Counted from the stretch's first letter, positions 17,800 through 27,578 are shown. The stretch is DNA of 64,000 nucleotides from Ensifer sp. LC11 (GCF_001695835.1 NZ_MBSO01000009.1:1-64000), one strand, 5' to 3'. The notes: a model not told the origin generated them from the sequence alone. Program-made: numbers and translations.

Positions 17800-18591
17800 A
17801 TGACCTGCACCGCAACAGGCGCGGCCCTTCGGGTCGAGGGACTGCATTGGGGCCCACGGCCGGGGCTGACCCTGGTTGAAGACATCGACTTTTCGATCGC
17901 GGCCGGCAGCCGGCTCGCCATCCTCGGGCCGAACGGCGCCGGCAAGACCTCTCTTCTGCGCTGCCTCTACCGGGCGGTGCAGCCGAATGCGGGCCGTATC
18001 GCCGTCGACGGGGTCGATCTCTGGTCGATCACCGCGCGCGAAGCGGCGAAAACGATCGCCGTCGTGCTGCAGGAAATGCCCGGCGATTTTCCCTTCAGCG
18101 TGCGCGACGTCGTCATGATGGGGCGCATTCCCCGAAGAGAGGGCCTGAACGGCTGGACGGAACTCGACCGCGAGCGTGTGCTGCATGCGCTGTCGCATCT
18201 TGATCTCGCCCATCTCGCCGGCCGGCAGTTCGCGACGCTTTCGGGTGGCGAAAAGCAACGGGTGCTGATCGCCCGGGCGCTCGCCCAGGAGCCGCGCATC
18301 ATCATCCTCGATGAGCCCACCAACCATCTCGACATCCGCCACCAGCTCGAAATCCTGGAGCTGTTGCAGACGCTGAAGCTGACGATCGTTTCGACGCTGC
18401 ACGACATCAACCTTGCCGCCGAGTTCGCGACCGATGTGGCGATCATCACGGAGGGCCGGCTGACGGCGTTCGGGTCGCCGGACGAGGTGTTGAGCCCACG
18501 CGAACTCTCCGCCGCCTTCGGCGTCACGGCCACCGTTCATTCGACTGCCGCAGCCGGCAGCGCCCGTTTCTCCTTCTCACTTCCCCGATAG
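17800..18591 (+). CDS. ABC transporter ATP-binding protein, cobalamin/Fe-siderophore type (BtuD-like)
   Basis: 263 residues. Walker A GPNGAGKTS, Q-loop VVLQEMPGD, signature LSGGEKQRV, Walker B IIILDEPTNHLD and the H-loop HDINLA are all present. It belongs to the FepC/BtuD/HmuV class that pairs with FecCD permeases. The ATG at 17800 follows GGGGAGGG. The cobalamin riboswitch upstream points to vitamin B12 or another corrinoid as substrate rather than iron (inference from regulation). Confidence 0.93.
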   Translation: MTCTATGAALRVEGLHWGPRPGLTLVEDIDFSIAAGSRLAILGPNGAGKTSLLRCLYRAVQPNAGRIAVDGVDLWSITAREAAKTIAVVLQEMPGDFPFSVRDVVMMGRIPRREGLNGWTELDRERVLHALSHLDLAHLAGRQFATLSGGEKQRVLIARALAQEPRIIILDEPTNHLDIRHQLEILELLQTLKLTIVSTLHDINLAAEFATDVAIITEGRLTAFGSPDEVLSPRELSAAFGVTATVHSTAAAGSARFSFSLPR

Positions 18592-18601
18592 GACCCATTT
18601 C

Positions 18602-19555
18602 ATGAAGATCAATATTGCCTCCTCTGCTTTCCTGCTCCTGCTTGCGGCCGCAACGCCGGCGCTTGGCCATCCGGTCACCGTCAAGAGCTGCAACCGCGAG
18701 GTGACCTTCGATGCGGTGCCGAAGCGGGCGATCGCCAACGACGTCAATCTCGTGGAAATGATGCTGGCGCTGAGGCTCCAGGACCGCATGGTCGGCTATA
18801 CCGGTGTTTCCGGCTGGAAGACGCTGGACGAAAAGCTGCGCGAGGGTGTCAAGGAACTGCCGGAGCTCTCGGAGAAATATCCGACCAAGGAAGTGCTGCT
18901 CAACGCCGATGCCGATTTCTTCTTCGCCGGCTGGAACTACGGCATGAAAGTCGGCGGCGAGGTGACGCCCGAGACGCTCGCGCCGTTCAAGATCAACGTC
19001 TACGAACTGACCGAATCCTGCATCCACGTGATGGCCAAGGAAAAGCCTACGATGGACGACATGTTCGTCGACCTCCTCAACCTCGGCCGTATCTTCGGCG
19101 TCGAGGATCGCGCCGAAGCCCTGGTCGACGGCTATCGCCGCCAACTCCAGGACATCACCAAGGCCTCTGCCGGCCAGGAGAAGCTGACCCGCGTCTTCGT
19201 CTATGATTCCGGCGAGGAGAAGCCGTTCACCTCAGGCCGCTTCGGCATTCCGACGGCGATGATCGAGGCTGCCGGCGGCGCCAACATCATGGACGACGTG
19301 GAAAAGAGCTGGGTGGAAGTGTCCTGGGAGCCGGTGATCGAGCGCAACCCGGAGGTCGTGGTGATCGTCAACTACGGCGAGGTGAAGGCGGAAGACAAGA
19401 TCGCCTTCATGAAGAACAACGCCGCCTTCAAGAATGTCGACGCCGTCAAGAACGACCGTTTCGTCGTGCTCGAATACGTCGAGGCGACGCCGGGGCCGCG
19501 CAACGTCGATGCGATCGCCCGGCTTGCCAAGGCCTTTCACGGCGAAGGCCTGTAA
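18602..19555 (+). CDS. ABC transporter substrate-binding protein, corrinoid type (BtuF-like)
   Basis: 317 residues. Sec signal peptide (MKINIASSAFLLLLAAATPA, cleavage near ALG-HP), then a Peripla_BP_2 (TroA-like/class III) fold: KRAIANDVNLVEMMLALRL, ADADFFFAGWNYG and EVVVIVNYGE. It starts 10 bp after the ATPase gene and ends 3 bp before the permease gene. It binds the imported ligand in the periplasm. Cobalamin is inferred from the riboswitch; heme or siderophore is the alternative for this fold. Confidence 0.92.
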   Translation: MKINIASSAFLLLLAAATPALGHPVTVKSCNREVTFDAVPKRAIANDVNLVEMMLALRLQDRMVGYTGVSGWKTLDEKLREGVKELPELSEKYPTKEVLLNADADFFFAGWNYGMKVGGEVTPETLAPFKINVYELTESCIHVMAKEKPTMDDMFVDLLNLGRIFGVEDRAEALVDGYRRQLQDITKASAGQEKLTRVFVYDSGEEKPFTSGRFGIPTAMIEAAGGANIMDDVEKSWVEVSWEPVIERNPEVVVIVNYGEVKAEDKIAFMKNNAAFKNVDAVKNDRFVVLEYVEATPGPRNVDAIARLAKAFHGEGL

Positions 19556-19558
19556 ACG

Positions 19559-20626
19559 ATGCTGGCTGAGGATGCGTCGCCTGGTTCCGTCACCGTTTCA
19601 CGCCTAGGGTCGGTGCGGGGGCTGAAAGTCGGTGCCGGCCTGCTGGCGGCCCTGCTGCTGCTCACCTTCACCATCACCGCCGGCGTGTCACTCGGCTCGG
19701 CGCCGATCCCGGTTGCGACGGTCTGGTCGATCGTCGTGAGCAAGATCGCGCCCGGCAGTATCGAGGCCTTCTGGTCGGCCGGGCGCGAAAGCATCGTCTG
19801 GGACGTGCGGCTGCCGCGCGTCATCCTGGCAGGGCTCGTTGGCGCCGGCCTGGCGCTGACCGGCGCCGTGCTGCAGTCGGTGACGCGCAATCCGCTCGCC
19901 GATCCGCATCTGCTCGGCGTTTCCTCCGGCGGCGCGCTCGGCGCCATCATCGCGCTGCTCCACACCGGCCTGATCCTCGGGCTTGCAACGGTGCCGCTTT
20001 TCGCCTTTGTCGGGGCGCTTGCGGCGACGATGCTCGTCGCCTTCGTTTCCCGCGCGCTCGGCTCGAGCGCCGATCGCCTCGTACTGGCCGGCGTCGCCGT
20101 TGCCTTCGTCTTAACATCCATCGGCAACCTCATGATTTTCCTCGGGGATCCAAGAGCGACGCATACCGTGATCTTCTGGATGCTCGGCGGTCTCGGGCTG
20201 GCGCAATGGTCGCAGCTCCTCTATCCGGGGCTGGTGCTTTTCGCCTCGCTCGGCTGGCTCAGCATCCGGGCGCGCGAGATCAATGCGCTCGCCATGGGCG
20301 ACGAGACGGCCATGACGCTCGGCGTCCCCGTGCGCCGCTTCCGCCTGACGCTGTTCGTCGTCACGGCGCTTCTGACCGGGGTGATGGTGGCCTTTTCGGG
20401 CGCGATCGGCTTCATCGGGCTGATGGTGCCGCATTTCGTGCGGCTTCTGGCTGGCAGCGACAATGTCCGGGTAATTCCGCTCTCGGCCTTCTTCGGGGCG
20501 CTGGCGCTGATCCTTGCCGATCTCGTGGCGCGCGTCATCATGGCGCCCGAGGACATGCCGATCGGCGTCGTCACCGGGCTCGTCGGCGGCATCGCCTTCG
20601 TTGCCATCCTGAAGCGACGCGCGTAA
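19559..20626 (+). CDS. ABC transporter permease, FecCD/BtuC family
   Basis: 355 residues, about 9-10 membrane helices. FecCD hallmarks: RLPRVILAGLVGAGLALTGA, NPLADPHLLGVSSGGALGAI, IFWMLGGLGLA and VAFSGAIGFIGLMVPHFVRL. The ATG at 19559 follows the substrate-binding protein stop by 3 bp. It is the last gene of the riboswitch operon (DUF1636-ATPase-binding protein-permease). Confidence 0.93.
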   Translation: MLAEDASPGSVTVSRLGSVRGLKVGAGLLAALLLLTFTITAGVSLGSAPIPVATVWSIVVSKIAPGSIEAFWSAGRESIVWDVRLPRVILAGLVGAGLALTGAVLQSVTRNPLADPHLLGVSSGGALGAIIALLHTGLILGLATVPLFAFVGALAATMLVAFVSRALGSSADRLVLAGVAVAFVLTSIGNLMIFLGDPRATHTVIFWMLGGLGLAQWSQLLYPGLVLFASLGWLSIRAREINALAMGDETAMTLGVPVRRFRLTLFVVTALLTGVMVAFSGAIGFIGLMVPHFVRLLAGSDNVRVIPLSAFFGALALILADLVARVIMAPEDMPIGVVTGLVGGIAFVAILKRRA

Positions 20627-20733
20627 AGCGCGCATGAACAGGAACGCGCGCATGGACATGGACCGATCCGGACCTATGTCTTAGCCGGACACGGGAGCCG
20701 AACAGATCGGCACTTGAGCCGCATGAGGAGCCA

Positions 20734-21294
20734 ATGGCGAACGAAGCTGAAATCTGCACGCCGGAAGACGTTCTGAACTTCTGGTTCGGCGAACTTACCT
20801 ACGACGACTGGTTCGGGACGAGCCACGAGGTCGACCAGACCTGCATTCGCCGCTTCCACGCGTCGCACCTGGCGCTTGCCCGCGGTGTCGGGGAGATCTG
20901 GCGCGCAACGCCGGAAAACCGGCTGGCGGCGATCCTGCTGCTCGACCAGATGCCGCGCAACATGTTTCGCGGCACGCCGCTCGCCTTTGCCACCGATTGC
21001 CTGGCGCTCCACGAGGCCAAGCTCGCCGTCGGCGCTGGCGCCGACATGGCGATCAGGCCCGAATGGCGCGCCTTCGTCTATCTGCCCTTTGAGCACTCGG
21101 AAAACCTGACCGACCAGACGATGTCGGTGAAGCTTTTTACCGAGCTCGGCGATCCCTCCTATCTCGACTACGCCATCCGCCATCGCGAGGTGATCGAGAC
21201 GTTCGGCCGCTTTCCGCATCGCAATGCCTTTCTGGCGCGCCCCTCGACGGAGGCCGAACTGACCTATCTGGCGACGCCCGGCGCCGGCTTTTAA
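20734..21294 (+). CDS. DUF924 family protein
   Basis: 186 residues with the DUF924 layout: EDVLNFWFGE at the N-terminus, LAAILLLDQMPRNMFRGTPL in the middle, then FVYLPFEHSEN and RFPHRNAFLARPSTEAE. It is a mainly helical TPR-like fold; the function is not established. A GAGGAG site precedes the ATG at 20734. It could be a separate unit, 107 bp after the permease gene. Confidence 0.88.
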   Translation: MANEAEICTPEDVLNFWFGELTYDDWFGTSHEVDQTCIRRFHASHLALARGVGEIWRATPENRLAAILLLDQMPRNMFRGTPLAFATDCLALHEAKLAVGAGADMAIRPEWRAFVYLPFEHSENLTDQTMSVKLFTELGDPSYLDYAIRHREVIETFGRFPHRNAFLARPSTEAELTYLATPGAGF

Positions 21295-21420
21295 CGGAAA
21301 AGCGGGCGCCGGCGGGCATTTATCGCTGTTCTTTGCATCTTTCCGCCGTCTTTCGTATTCACATCAAAATGTGATGACAGCCGGAGCGATTCCGGGCCAC
21401 GGTCTCAACCTGCAAGGATC

Positions 21421-24204
21421 ATGAAATTGCGTTCTGTCGGAAAATTGCCCGCCATTCTCCTCTGCCTGCTGGCGCTTGCCGCCACCGGCCCGGTCATGGC
21501 CCAGAAGGCGGCGCAGCCGGCACAGGCAACGACGCAGGCCGGGCAGAAATCGGCGCAATCTCCGCAGTCGGCCCAGACCGCTACACAGCCTGCGACCGGC
21601 AAGCCGGCGCAGGAGGCCGCTCAGCCCGCAGACAACGCGGCGACACCCGGTGCCGCAGAGCCTGCAGCGACCGCCACCCAGCAGCCGGCAGTAAATGCGG
21701 CCCAGCCGGCTGCGGATGCGGTGCCGGCGGATGCCACGCCGCCGGCCCAGAGCCAGGCGGCCGAACAGCTTGCCAAGGCCGGCGAGGAGCTGAGGGCGCT
21801 GACCGAGCGCGTCGAGAAGGCGAAAGACGACGACATCGTGCTTGCCGACATCAAGGTTCAGGTCGATGCGCTGGCCAAGCAGATCATCGGCGTTTCGGTC
21901 TCGACCCGCCCGCGTCTTGACGAGATCAAGGCCCGGCTCACCGAACTTGGCGACCCGCCGGGCGAGGGGCAGCCGCCCGAAGCCGATATCGTGACGGCTG
22001 AGCGCAAACGGCTGATGGCCGAGCGCGGCGCCATCAACGCGCTGACCGGCGAGGCAGAGGGCCTCTCGATACAGGCGACGAAGCTTTCAAACACCATCAC
22101 GGCGACGCGACGGGCGCTGTTTTCCAATACGCTGCTGAAGAACACCGAAGTCTCGGGCGACATGTTCAATGATGCCCTGTCGGCGACGGCAGATGAGACC
22201 CGTGTGCTGACGCGCAGCGTCACCAGCTGGCTGAGCTTTGCCTGGAACTACAAGCGGATACCGCTACTGACGGCGCTGTTCCTGTCGCTGCTGGCGGCGC
22301 TCGTGTTCCTCGCCGGCAGCCGCAGGCTCTTTCGCCCGCTGATCCAGCATGACATCACCGACGAGGAGCCGAGCTACTTCCGCCGCCTTTCGGTTGCCTT
22401 CTGGTCGACGATGATCCCGACGATCGCCTCGGCCGCCTTTGCGATCTCGAGCTTCCTGTTCCTGCGTGGCTTCAACGTTCTGCGCTCCGACATCGCGCCG
22501 ATCATCGCCATTACGCTCGGCGTGGCGGTGGTGGTGTTCTTTATCACAAGGCTTGCCCAGGCGGTGCTGTCGCCGCGCGATTCACGCTGGCGGCTCGTCA
22601 GGGTGTCCGACCGCGGCGCAAGGATGCTGATGGTCGCGATCTTCGCCATGGCGCTGGTCAACGGTCTTGATTACCTCTTCGGCGGCGTCAGCGAGGCGCT
22701 CGGCTCGCCGGTGGTCCTCACCGTCGTCAAGAGCTACATCGCCTCCATCGTCATCGGCCTCATCATCATGGCGTCGGCCTGGATAAAGCCGACGCTCAGG
22801 AAGGATGAATCCTTCGACGCCCATGGCCGCGCCTGGCCGCGGGTGGTGTCGTTCGCGTTGCTGGCGACCGGTGCCTTGCTGATCATTGCCGCCGTATCGG
22901 GCTATGTCGGTCTTGCCCGCTTCATCGCCACGCAGATGATCATCACCGGCGCGATCGTGGTGACGATGTATATCGGCATTCTCACCGGCCGGGCGGTGGC
23001 AAAGCAGAACGCCTTCGCGGAGACGGCGGTCGGGCGTTATCTCGAGCGGCGCTACGATCTGGAACAGGTGGCGCTCGACCAAGTCGGGCTTGCCGCGGGC
23101 TTGAGCATCTATGTGCTGGTGGTGCTGTTCTTCATCCCGCTGGTCCTTCTGCTGTGGGGATTCCAGATCGCCGACATCGAGTCCTGGGCCTACCGCGCCG
23201 TGACCGAGATCAAGATCGGCTCGATCACCATTTCGCTGGTCGGAATTCTTGCGGGCATCCTGTTCTTTGCGCTCGGCTATGTCGTCACCCGTTTCGTGCA
23301 GCGCTGGATCGACGGCAACATCATGGCGCGCAGCCGCGTCGACGCCGGCGTGCGCAACTCGATCCGCACCGGCATCGGCTATATCGGCGTCGGTCTTGCC
23401 GGCCTCATCGGCCTGTCGGCGGCGGGCATCGATCTCTCCAACCTAGCTCTCGTCGCCGGTGCCCTCTCGCTCGGCGTCGGTTTCGGCCTGCAGAACATCG
23501 TCTCGAACTTCGTCTCGGGGCTGATCCTGCTTGTCGAACGGCCGTTCAAGGTGGGTGACTGGATCGTCAGCGGCACGACCGAAGGCTTCGTCAAGCGCAT
23601 CTCGGTGCGCGCGACCGAGATCGAGACTTTCCAGCACCAGTCGATCATGATGCCGAACTCGCTGTTGATCAACGCGTCGGTCGGCAACTGGACGCACCGC
23701 AACAAGCTCGGCCGCTCCGAGATTGCCGTCACCGTCACCTATGCCAGCGAGCCGCGTCGGATCATGGACCTGCTTTCCGAAATCGCCGCCGCCCATCCGA
23801 TGGTGCTGAAAAACCCGTCGCCGAGCGTCGGCTTTACCGCCTTTGGCGACGAGCGCATGACCTTCGAGCTCAGGATCTATGTCGCCGACGTCCTGACCGG
23901 TGGCGGCGTGCGCAACGACCTGCGGGTCTCCATCTACGAGCGCTTCCGGGACGAGGGCATCGGCGCGCCGTTCCCGGTGAAGATCGAGGACGTGCCGGTC
24001 GAGGACCAGACCGGCATCGAAAGCCACGAGCCGGAGAAGGTGGGCGAGCCGAAGGGTGCCACCTCGGCCGAGGCAAGGGCCTCTGCCAAGGCGACCGCTT
24101 CGGACAGGAAGATCGCGTCCGCAGCACCGCTCGATGACGACCGAGAGGCGGAAGACGCCGGCAATCGTCGGGCCGCCAGCCGCCGCGCGAATCCAAACCG
24201 CTGA
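21421..24204 (+). CDS. MscS-family mechanosensitive channel with DUF3772 periplasmic domain
   Basis: 927 residues. Signal peptide, then a Gln/Ala/Pro-rich low-complexity stretch (about 27-115), DUF3772 (about 120-240), and several membrane helices (from about 280). The C-terminal MscS core includes the pore helix and beta domain (LVAGALSLGVGFGLQNIVSN, FVSGLILLVERPFKVGDWI). The C-terminal tail is Ala/Glu/Arg-rich. It is an inner-membrane tension-gated channel for osmotic downshock, of the large multi-helix class. No operon partner. Confidence 0.93.
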   Translation: MKLRSVGKLPAILLCLLALAATGPVMAQKAAQPAQATTQAGQKSAQSPQSAQTATQPATGKPAQEAAQPADNAATPGAAEPAATATQQPAVNAAQPAADAVPADATPPAQSQAAEQLAKAGEELRALTERVEKAKDDDIVLADIKVQVDALAKQIIGVSVSTRPRLDEIKARLTELGDPPGEGQPPEADIVTAERKRLMAERGAINALTGEAEGLSIQATKLSNTITATRRALFSNTLLKNTEVSGDMFNDALSATADETRVLTRSVTSWLSFAWNYKRIPLLTALFLSLLAALVFLAGSRRLFRPLIQHDITDEEPSYFRRLSVAFWSTMIPTIASAAFAISSFLFLRGFNVLRSDIAPIIAITLGVAVVVFFITRLAQAVLSPRDSRWRLVRVSDRGARMLMVAIFAMALVNGLDYLFGGVSEALGSPVVLTVVKSYIASIVIGLIIMASAWIKPTLRKDESFDAHGRAWPRVVSFALLATGALLIIAAVSGYVGLARFIATQMIITGAIVVTMYIGILTGRAVAKQNAFAETAVGRYLERRYDLEQVALDQVGLAAGLSIYVLVVLFFIPLVLLLWGFQIADIESWAYRAVTEIKIGSITISLVGILAGILFFALGYVVTRFVQRWIDGNIMARSRVDAGVRNSIRTGIGYIGVGLAGLIGLSAAGIDLSNLALVAGALSLGVGFGLQNIVSNFVSGLILLVERPFKVGDWIVSGTTEGFVKRISVRATEIETFQHQSIMMPNSLLINASVGNWTHRNKLGRSEIAVTVTYASEPRRIMDLLSEIAAAHPMVLKNPSPSVGFTAFGDERMTFELRIYVADVLTGGGVRNDLRVSIYERFRDEGIGAPFPVKIEDVPVEDQTGIESHEPEKVGEPKGATSAEARASAKATASDRKIASAAPLDDDREAEDAGNRRAASRRANPNR

Positions 24205-24370
24205 TAAACGGAGCATTCAGCGCCCATTCAGCCGACCTGCCATAAAAAGCATGCAATTCTTCTGGTGACCGATTACGTTGTCATCGGCTGAAGAGGTGGC
24301 CGGCGCAGCGTCGCGAAACCGACGGGGCGGCCGGGCCGGCAGAGGGCGGCGCGTCTGGCGCCGATGGGCG

Positions 24371-24649
24371 ATGAAGAAATTTGTGATTGCTTTGCTTTCC
24401 GGCGTGCTGGTGACCGGCGTCCTTACGGCAGCGGCAGCGTCTGCCGCGACCGTCACGAACAAGGACGGCGAGACCGCCGTCCTGATCGTCGTCGAAGGCG
24501 AGAGCCGCGTGGAAGTGGCGATCGCAGCCGGAGCGACCGAAATGATCTGCCCCAGCGGCTGTTTCGTCACCGCGCCGAGCGGTGACCGCATCGGCCTGCA
24601 GGGTGACGAGAACGTCGAGATCGTCAACGGCAACGTCGTCGTCAAGTAA
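24371..24649 (+). CDS. Small secreted hypothetical protein
   Basis: 92 residues. Signal peptide MKKFVIALLSGVLVTGVLT to an ASA-like site, then a short beta-rich mature part with a single Cys pair (MICPSGCFV). The frame is open further upstream, but the ATG at 24371 places the signal sequence first. No family is recognised with confidence. Confidence 0.7.
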   Translation: MKKFVIALLSGVLVTGVLTAAAASAATVTNKDGETAVLIVVEGESRVEVAIAAGATEMICPSGCFVTAPSGDRIGLQGDENVEIVNGNVVVK

Positions 24650-25085
24650 CCCTCCATCGATCGGCAATGGTGCAACCGGCTTTGCGCCGTTGCCGAGCAG
24701 CAATCCCCAAGCGTACCACCCATCCGCTCGCTGAAGCGGCGAGCCGCCTGGAGCATCCGGCTCTCAGGTGAAGGCACAGCCAGCGCAAAGGCCGCCCCAG
24801 CATCGAAGTCCTGCGGTGCCAGGTATCCGAAGCCGTGGTGACGATTACCGCGACGCATTCCTGCGGCCGCGCCTTTGCCTGCCATCGGACGGCGCGGGGG
24901 CAGCCGTGGGACTGCGGTTGGCGGTGAAAGCCACCCTTCGTCTGGCGATAGCGCGCGCGATTTCTAAATCTGGATCTTTCCGACCGTTGCCGGCGCCAGG
25001 CTGCATTTCAGGGCTTGCTTTCATCGCGGCATGCGCAACGATCAACACAACGTTCAATGCCGCTTTCCGATAAGGGAGGACTCCC
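24650..25085. other. 436-bp intergenic stretch
   Basis: Apart from the hairpin at 24663-24694 and the AGGGAGGA ribosome-binding region just before 25086, I see no gene or recognised element. Confidence 0.45.
24663..24694 (+). terminator. Hairpin after the small secreted protein
   Basis: GGCAATGGTGCAA pairs with TTGCGCCGTTGCC around a six-base loop, with two G-T wobbles, starting 13 bp past the stop at 24649. There is no U run, so terminator function is only probable. Confidence 0.45.
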
Positions 25086-25847
25086 ATGAAACTCCAGCTT
25101 ATCCGCAACGCAACCCTGAAGCTCGACTATGCCGGGCACACCGTGCTGGTCGATCCCTTCCTCGGGCCGAAACACAGTCTGCCGTCCTTTGCCGGACGTT
25201 CGCCCAACCCGCTGGTCGAGCTTCTCGTTGACATCGATACAATCCTCGCCGGCGTCGAACTGGTGATCATTTCGCACCTGCACGAGGATCACTTTGACGA
25301 CACCGCCAAAGAGCGGGTGCCGAAGGGCCTGCCGATCTTCTGCCAGCCGGGCGACGAGCAGGCGATCCGCGCCGCCGGCTTTCGCGACGTGACGCCGCTC
25401 TCGGACAACGCGAGCTGGCAGGGTCTGACGCTGACCCGGCGCGATGGCAGCCACGGGCTCGGCCCGGTGGTCCAGGACATGGGGCCGGTCATCGGCTTCA
25501 GCCTCGAGGCCAAGGGCGAGCCGACGGTCTATTGGGCCGGCGACACGGTCTTCTATCCGCCGGTGGAAAAGACGATCGGCGACATGAGGCCGGATATCGT
25601 CGTCACCCACTCCTGTGGGGCAAAGTGGAACGGTGACCTTATCGTCATGGACGCCGAGCAGACGATCAAGGTCTGCGAGACCGCAAAGAACAGCCTCGTC
25701 GTCGCCACCCACATGGAAGCGCTCGACCACGCCACGGTCAGCCGGAGCGAACTGCGCGCCGCCGCCGACGCCCATGGCATACCCTTGACGAAGTTGGTGA
25801 TCCCTGACGACGGCGAGGTGCTGACGCTGATACCGCCTGTTGTCTAG
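25086..25847 (+). CDS. MBL-fold metal-dependent hydrolase, UlaG/UPF0173-like
   Basis: 253 residues. Starts with the compact NATLKLDYAGHTVLVDPFLG, and has the zinc motif SHLHEDHFD (HxHxDH), a later THSCGAKW segment and a final ATHMEALDH histidine. This is the lactonase-like UlaG/YtkL/UPF0173 branch. It is cytosolic (no signal). The ATG at 25086 follows AGGGAGGA. The substrate is unknown. Confidence 0.87.
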   Translation: MKLQLIRNATLKLDYAGHTVLVDPFLGPKHSLPSFAGRSPNPLVELLVDIDTILAGVELVIISHLHEDHFDDTAKERVPKGLPIFCQPGDEQAIRAAGFRDVTPLSDNASWQGLTLTRRDGSHGLGPVVQDMGPVIGFSLEAKGEPTVYWAGDTVFYPPVEKTIGDMRPDIVVTHSCGAKWNGDLIVMDAEQTIKVCETAKNSLVVATHMEALDHATVSRSELRAAADAHGIPLTKLVIPDDGEVLTLIPPVV

Positions 25848-25936
25848 GGTGAAAGCCCGATCGAAGGCCGCAGTTTTGGGTGGAAAGCGGACATTCCCAT
25901 CCATCGCTTTAAGTCGCCGCAACTGAGCGGCGGACC

Positions 25937-26043
25937 TACAGCGCCGCGCGTCTTATCAGACGCGCGAAGGTCGCTGTAGCACTTTGATTTGCTGCATGTC
26001 TTCGTCCTCAAATCGAGGTCGATTTAAGGAGACATGCAGTAGC
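25937..26043 (+). repeat. Dispersed two-hairpin repeat, full copy A
   Basis: The best-preserved copy. Outer arms CTACAGCG/CGCTGTAG enclose inner arms GCGCGTCT/AGACGCGC around TATC, with AAGGT on the 3' side. Eleven bases later GCTGCATGTCT and AGACATGCAG-T-AGC form a second long-loop hairpin. It lies between convergent genes ending at 25847 (+) and 26087 (-). Confidence 0.8.
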
Positions 26044-26086
26044 ACTCGTTTTCGGCTTGGCGGGACGGGGGGCGATGGCAGAGCTT

Positions 26087-26482
26087 TCAGGCCAGAGTCT
26101 CGGCGGCGAACACCTTCTGGACGATCTGCCAGCGCCCGTTGAGGTAAAAGCATGACAGCAGGTCGGTCACCTCGCGGGGCGGGATCCGCAGGCGGAGCTT
26201 GAGCAGCGCCATGTCATGGGTAATGGCGATGGAGAGGATTTGGTCTGCGCGCAGGCTGCCGGCATGCTGCGGTGAGACTAGGCTCCGGACCGCATCGAGC
26301 CAGGCGGCAACAGGGGTAACCACCACGCTGTTGCCATCGCCGCGCCGGGTGACCAAGGCGGCGGGGTCGAAAATGGTTGCGAACTTGTCAGCGTCCATCG
26401 CATAGGCGGCATCGAAGTAGGTTTTCGCTAAGCCGACCAATCCATCTATGTTTCCTGTCGAGGGCGTGTACTGCGGCGTCAT
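26087..26482 (-). CDS. NTF2-like (SnoaL-type) small protein
   Basis: 131 residues of the SnoaL/NTF2-like fold: an N-terminal helix with VGLAKTYFDAAYAMDADKFA, a central IFDPAALV, and a C-terminal strand RWQIVQKVFAAE. The family includes lumazine-like binding proteins, isomerases and scaffold proteins, so activity cannot be assigned. The ATG at 26480-26482 follows a GGGAA site; the longer open frame runs under the divergent LysR gene and is rejected. It is divergent from that LysR gene, its likely regulator. Confidence 0.85.
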   Translation of the reverse strand: MTPQYTPSTGNIDGLVGLAKTYFDAAYAMDADKFATIFDPAALVTRRGDGNSVVVTPVAAWLDAVRSLVSPQHAGSLRADQILSIAITHDMALLKLRLRIPPREVTDLLSCFYLNGRWQIVQKVFAAETLA

Positions 26483-26594
26483 GGTGGTTCCCTTCAAATC
26501 TAGCGTCCAGCAGACTATAAAGATGGAGGCGGCAATGTTTAATCTGCGTGCACTAATCAACCTTATAAGCTGAGCTAAGCAATCGAAGGCGATC

Positions 26595-27578
26595 ATGAAA
26601 TCTTCCCTTTTGTCTGCCGGAGACTTCAACCAGCTCCGCGCCTTCGTGGCCGTCGCCGGTTCGCTGAACTTCAGCCGGGCGGCCGAAAGCCTCGGTGTGT
26701 CATCCTCGGCGCTCAGCCAGATGGTCCGAGCGCTCGAGGAGCGGGTCGGGGTCAGCTTGTTCAACCGCACCACCCGCAGCGTCTCCCTGACCGAGGCGGG
26801 GGCCAAGCTGTTCGAACGGGTACAGCCCGCCGTCGAGGAGCTGGCGGGGGCGCTGGGCGAGACCCGCGAGCGCCGCGCCCATCCCGCCGGGACTGTGCGG
26901 ATGCACTGCTTCCGGGCGGCGGCGGACCTCTATCTGACGCCGATCCTCCGTGCTTTCAGCGACGCCTATCCGCAGGTAGTGCTCGACGTCACACTCGACG
27001 ACGCCGTCGTGAACATCGTGGCCGAGGGCTATGACGTCGCCATCCGCCTCGGCGAGGTGATCGACAAGGACCTCATTGCGGTGAAACTCGGTCCGGACCT
27101 ACGCCAGACCGCGGTCGCCTCGCCCGACTATCTCGCCCGGCACGGGACGCCGGCCCATCCGCGCGACCTTCTCGCCCATCGCTGCATCGGCTGGCGATGG
27201 CCGGGCCAGAAGACGCCATACAAATGGGAGTTCATGGAAAACGGCAAGTGGTTCGAGGTCGCCATCGACGGGCCCCTGATCTCCAACATGAAGGACTTCG
27301 GGGTGCAGGCGGCGGTCGACGGAGTCGGCGTCGCATTCGCCAGCCAGCAGCTGATCGCGCCTCACGTCGCTGAAGGCCGCCTTGTCGCGCTGCTCGAGAC
27401 CTGGTCCGCTCCCTTCCCCGGCTACTACCTCTGCTATCCGGCCCAACGGCAGATGGCGCCGCCGCTTCGCGCCGTGATCGACACTATCCGTGGCGGCCGG
27501 CGCGAAAGGAACGGCGTCGAGACGGCGGCGGCGATCGGCGCGGCCATGGCGGCGCTGGCGCCAGCGTCTTTGGGCTGA
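26595..27578 (+). CDS. LysR-type transcriptional regulator
   Basis: 327 residues. HTH in the first 65 residues (FNQLRAFVAVAGSLNFSRAA, then SSSALSQMVRALEERVG). The effector domain has VAEGYDVAIRLGEVIDKDLI, typical of the CrgA/DsdC-like group. It is divergent from the SnoaL-like gene with a 112-bp gap, so that gene is the likely target. The C-terminal 30 residues are an Ala/Arg-rich extension. Confidence 0.9.
   Translation: MKSSLLSAGDFNQLRAFVAVAGSLNFSRAAESLGVSSSALSQMVRALEERVGVSLFNRTTRSVSLTEAGAKLFERVQPAVEELAGALGETRERRAHPAGTVRMHCFRAAADLYLTPILRAFSDAYPQVVLDVTLDDAVVNIVAEGYDVAIRLGEVIDKDLIAVKLGPDLRQTAVASPDYLARHGTPAHPRDLLAHRCIGWRWPGQKTPYKWEFMENGKWFEVAIDGPLISNMKDFGVQAAVDGVGVAFASQQLIAPHVAEGRLVALLETWSAPFPGYYLCYPAQRQMAPPLRAVIDTIRGGRRERNGVETAAAIGAAMAALAPASLG

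Noticed and set aside
24650-25085. A possible regulatory RNA in the gap before the UlaG-like gene
   Set aside because: Apart from one hairpin there is no conserved aptamer-like block I can recognise.
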